DNA of 5,649 nucleotides, taken from Candidatus Enterousia merdequi. GTDB taxonomy: Bacteria > Pseudomonadota > Alphaproteobacteria > Rs-D84. This document shows positions 5,129 through 5,649 of the stretch, piece by piece. A model generated the notes under the pieces. It made no database searches. It was not told the DNA's origin and saw only the letters and a program-made list of their open reading frames with translations. A program made the position numbers and the translations under genes. Each line of letters begins with the position of its first letter. The stretch's first letter is position 1. The DNA is taken from positions 1-5,649 of the forward strand of contig JAGHTM010000121.1 of assembly GCA_018065345.1 (NCBI GenBank), written 5' to 3'.

Positions 5129-5649
5129 ATGCAAACAGTGTCTTATATGGGGGATGGTTCTACAACAGAATTTGTATTCAATTTTCCATATTTTGAAAAC
5201 AGTAATATAATCGTCACTAAAAATAACTCACCTGCAACAGATTATTCTATTGTTGGTAATCCGGCAGGTTTAGATGCAGATATTCCATATATTGGTGGAA
5301 AAGTTGTGTTTGAAACAGCGCCATCTTTAACTGACAGTATTATAATTGCACGTCAATTACCTTTGACTCGTTCGGTAGATTATCAACCAACATCTAAACT
5401 CGAGCCAACAGTTTTGAATCAAGATATGAATTATACAATTGAATTATTGAAAGATTTAAAAGACGAATTAGAAATATTGCGCGTACAATATCACGATATT
5501 GCTGATAAAGAATCAGCTCAGATTTTATTAGCCAAAATTGAAGCAGTAACAAATCAAATAAGAAATTTTGAACAAGAAATCGAACAAGGACACATAATGT
5601 CCAAAGATGATTTTTATTCATATACAACAAATTGCATTACAGAAATACC
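5129..5649 (+). CDS. Phage tail-fibre-like protein, N-terminal part (runs off the window)
   Basis: The first 173 codons are present with no stop before the right edge. The start follows the Shine-Dalgarno AAGGAG (5118-5123) by five bases. Residues 5-21 (SYMGDGSTTEFVFNFPY) and about 58-110 (VVFETAPSLTDSIIIARQL, then PLTRSVDYQP and a late LNQDMNY helix) follow the pattern of N-terminal adaptor domains of T7-like tail fibres and tailspikes, which fix the fibre to the virion. Residues about 103-155 are charged and helical, a likely coiled coil that would trimerise the fibre. Receptor-binding parts would lie beyond the window. No other phage gene is visible here, so it could belong to a prophage, a phage remnant or a domesticated tail module. 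It has its own promoter and a terminator-bearing leader. The family resemblance is clear but not exact. Confidence 0.7.
   Translation, partial: MQTVSYMGDGSTTEFVFNFPYFENSNIIVTKNNSPATDYSIVGNPAGLDADIPYIGGKVVFETAPSLTDSIIIARQLPLTRSVDYQPTSKLEPTVLNQDMNYTIELLKDLKDELEILRVQYHDIADKESAQILLAKIEAVTNQIRNFEQEIEQGHIMSKDDFYSYTTNCITEI

Noticed and set aside
5394..5630. Minus-strand frame within the tail-fibre-like gene
   Set aside because: Antisense to a frame with a strong Shine-Dalgarno and a recognisable adaptor domain; no promoter or ribosome site of its own.

Overview
The window is AT-rich DNA that looks bacterial and most likely alphaproteobacterial. The main evidence is the long DNA gyrase B subunit. 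At 799 residues it carries the Gram-negative insertion in the TOPRIM half, and its core wording (AKQGRDRK, PLRGKILNVERVRFDKML, DIEKFRYHK) is what I associate with alphaproteobacteria. A lipid A deacylase-like outer-membrane protein confirms a Gram-negative envelope. The low GC content and a phage-tail-like gene would suit an uncultured host-associated or gut alphaproteobacterium, but that finer placement is inference.

Layout. Positions 1-108 are a compact divergent promoter region between the first codons of an unidentified minus-strand gene (35 down to 1, running off the window) and gyrB. On the plus strand, gyrB (109-2508) is followed without a visible terminator by a 49-residue ORF with a strong Shine-Dalgarno (2521-2670), about 80 bases that may hold a decayed gene start, a 105-residue unknown protein (2751-3068), an HhH-GPD DNA glycosylase-like protein overlapping it by 8 bases (3061-3711), and family 1 uracil-DNA glycosylase ung (3713-4378). 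Spacing and overlaps suggest one operon of topoisomerase, two unknown small proteins and two base-excision repair enzymes.

A minus-strand gene converges on ung with a one-base gap (4955-4380). It encodes a secreted 191-residue PagL-like lipid A 3-O-deacylase. Its promoter lies so close to its ATG that the mRNA is probably leaderless. Divergent from it is a strong plus-strand promoter (5009-5037), followed at once by two intrinsic terminators (5047-5075 and 5079-5107) and then a phage tail-fibre-like gene (from 5129, running off the right edge).

The observations most worth a second look are: (i) the promoter and tandem-terminator leader in front of the tail-fibre-like gene, which predicts RNAs of about 30 and 65 nt or an attenuation/antitermination switch; (ii) a 12-14 base extended -10 element shared by three promoters in the window; (iii) the two adjacent glycosylase genes, one of which lacks the bifunctional-type lysine; and (iv) a possible remnant of a duplicated glycosylase N-terminus at 2667-2738. 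I see no CRISPR array, tRNA, rRNA or insertion sequence, and no gene-free stretch longer than about 175 bases.
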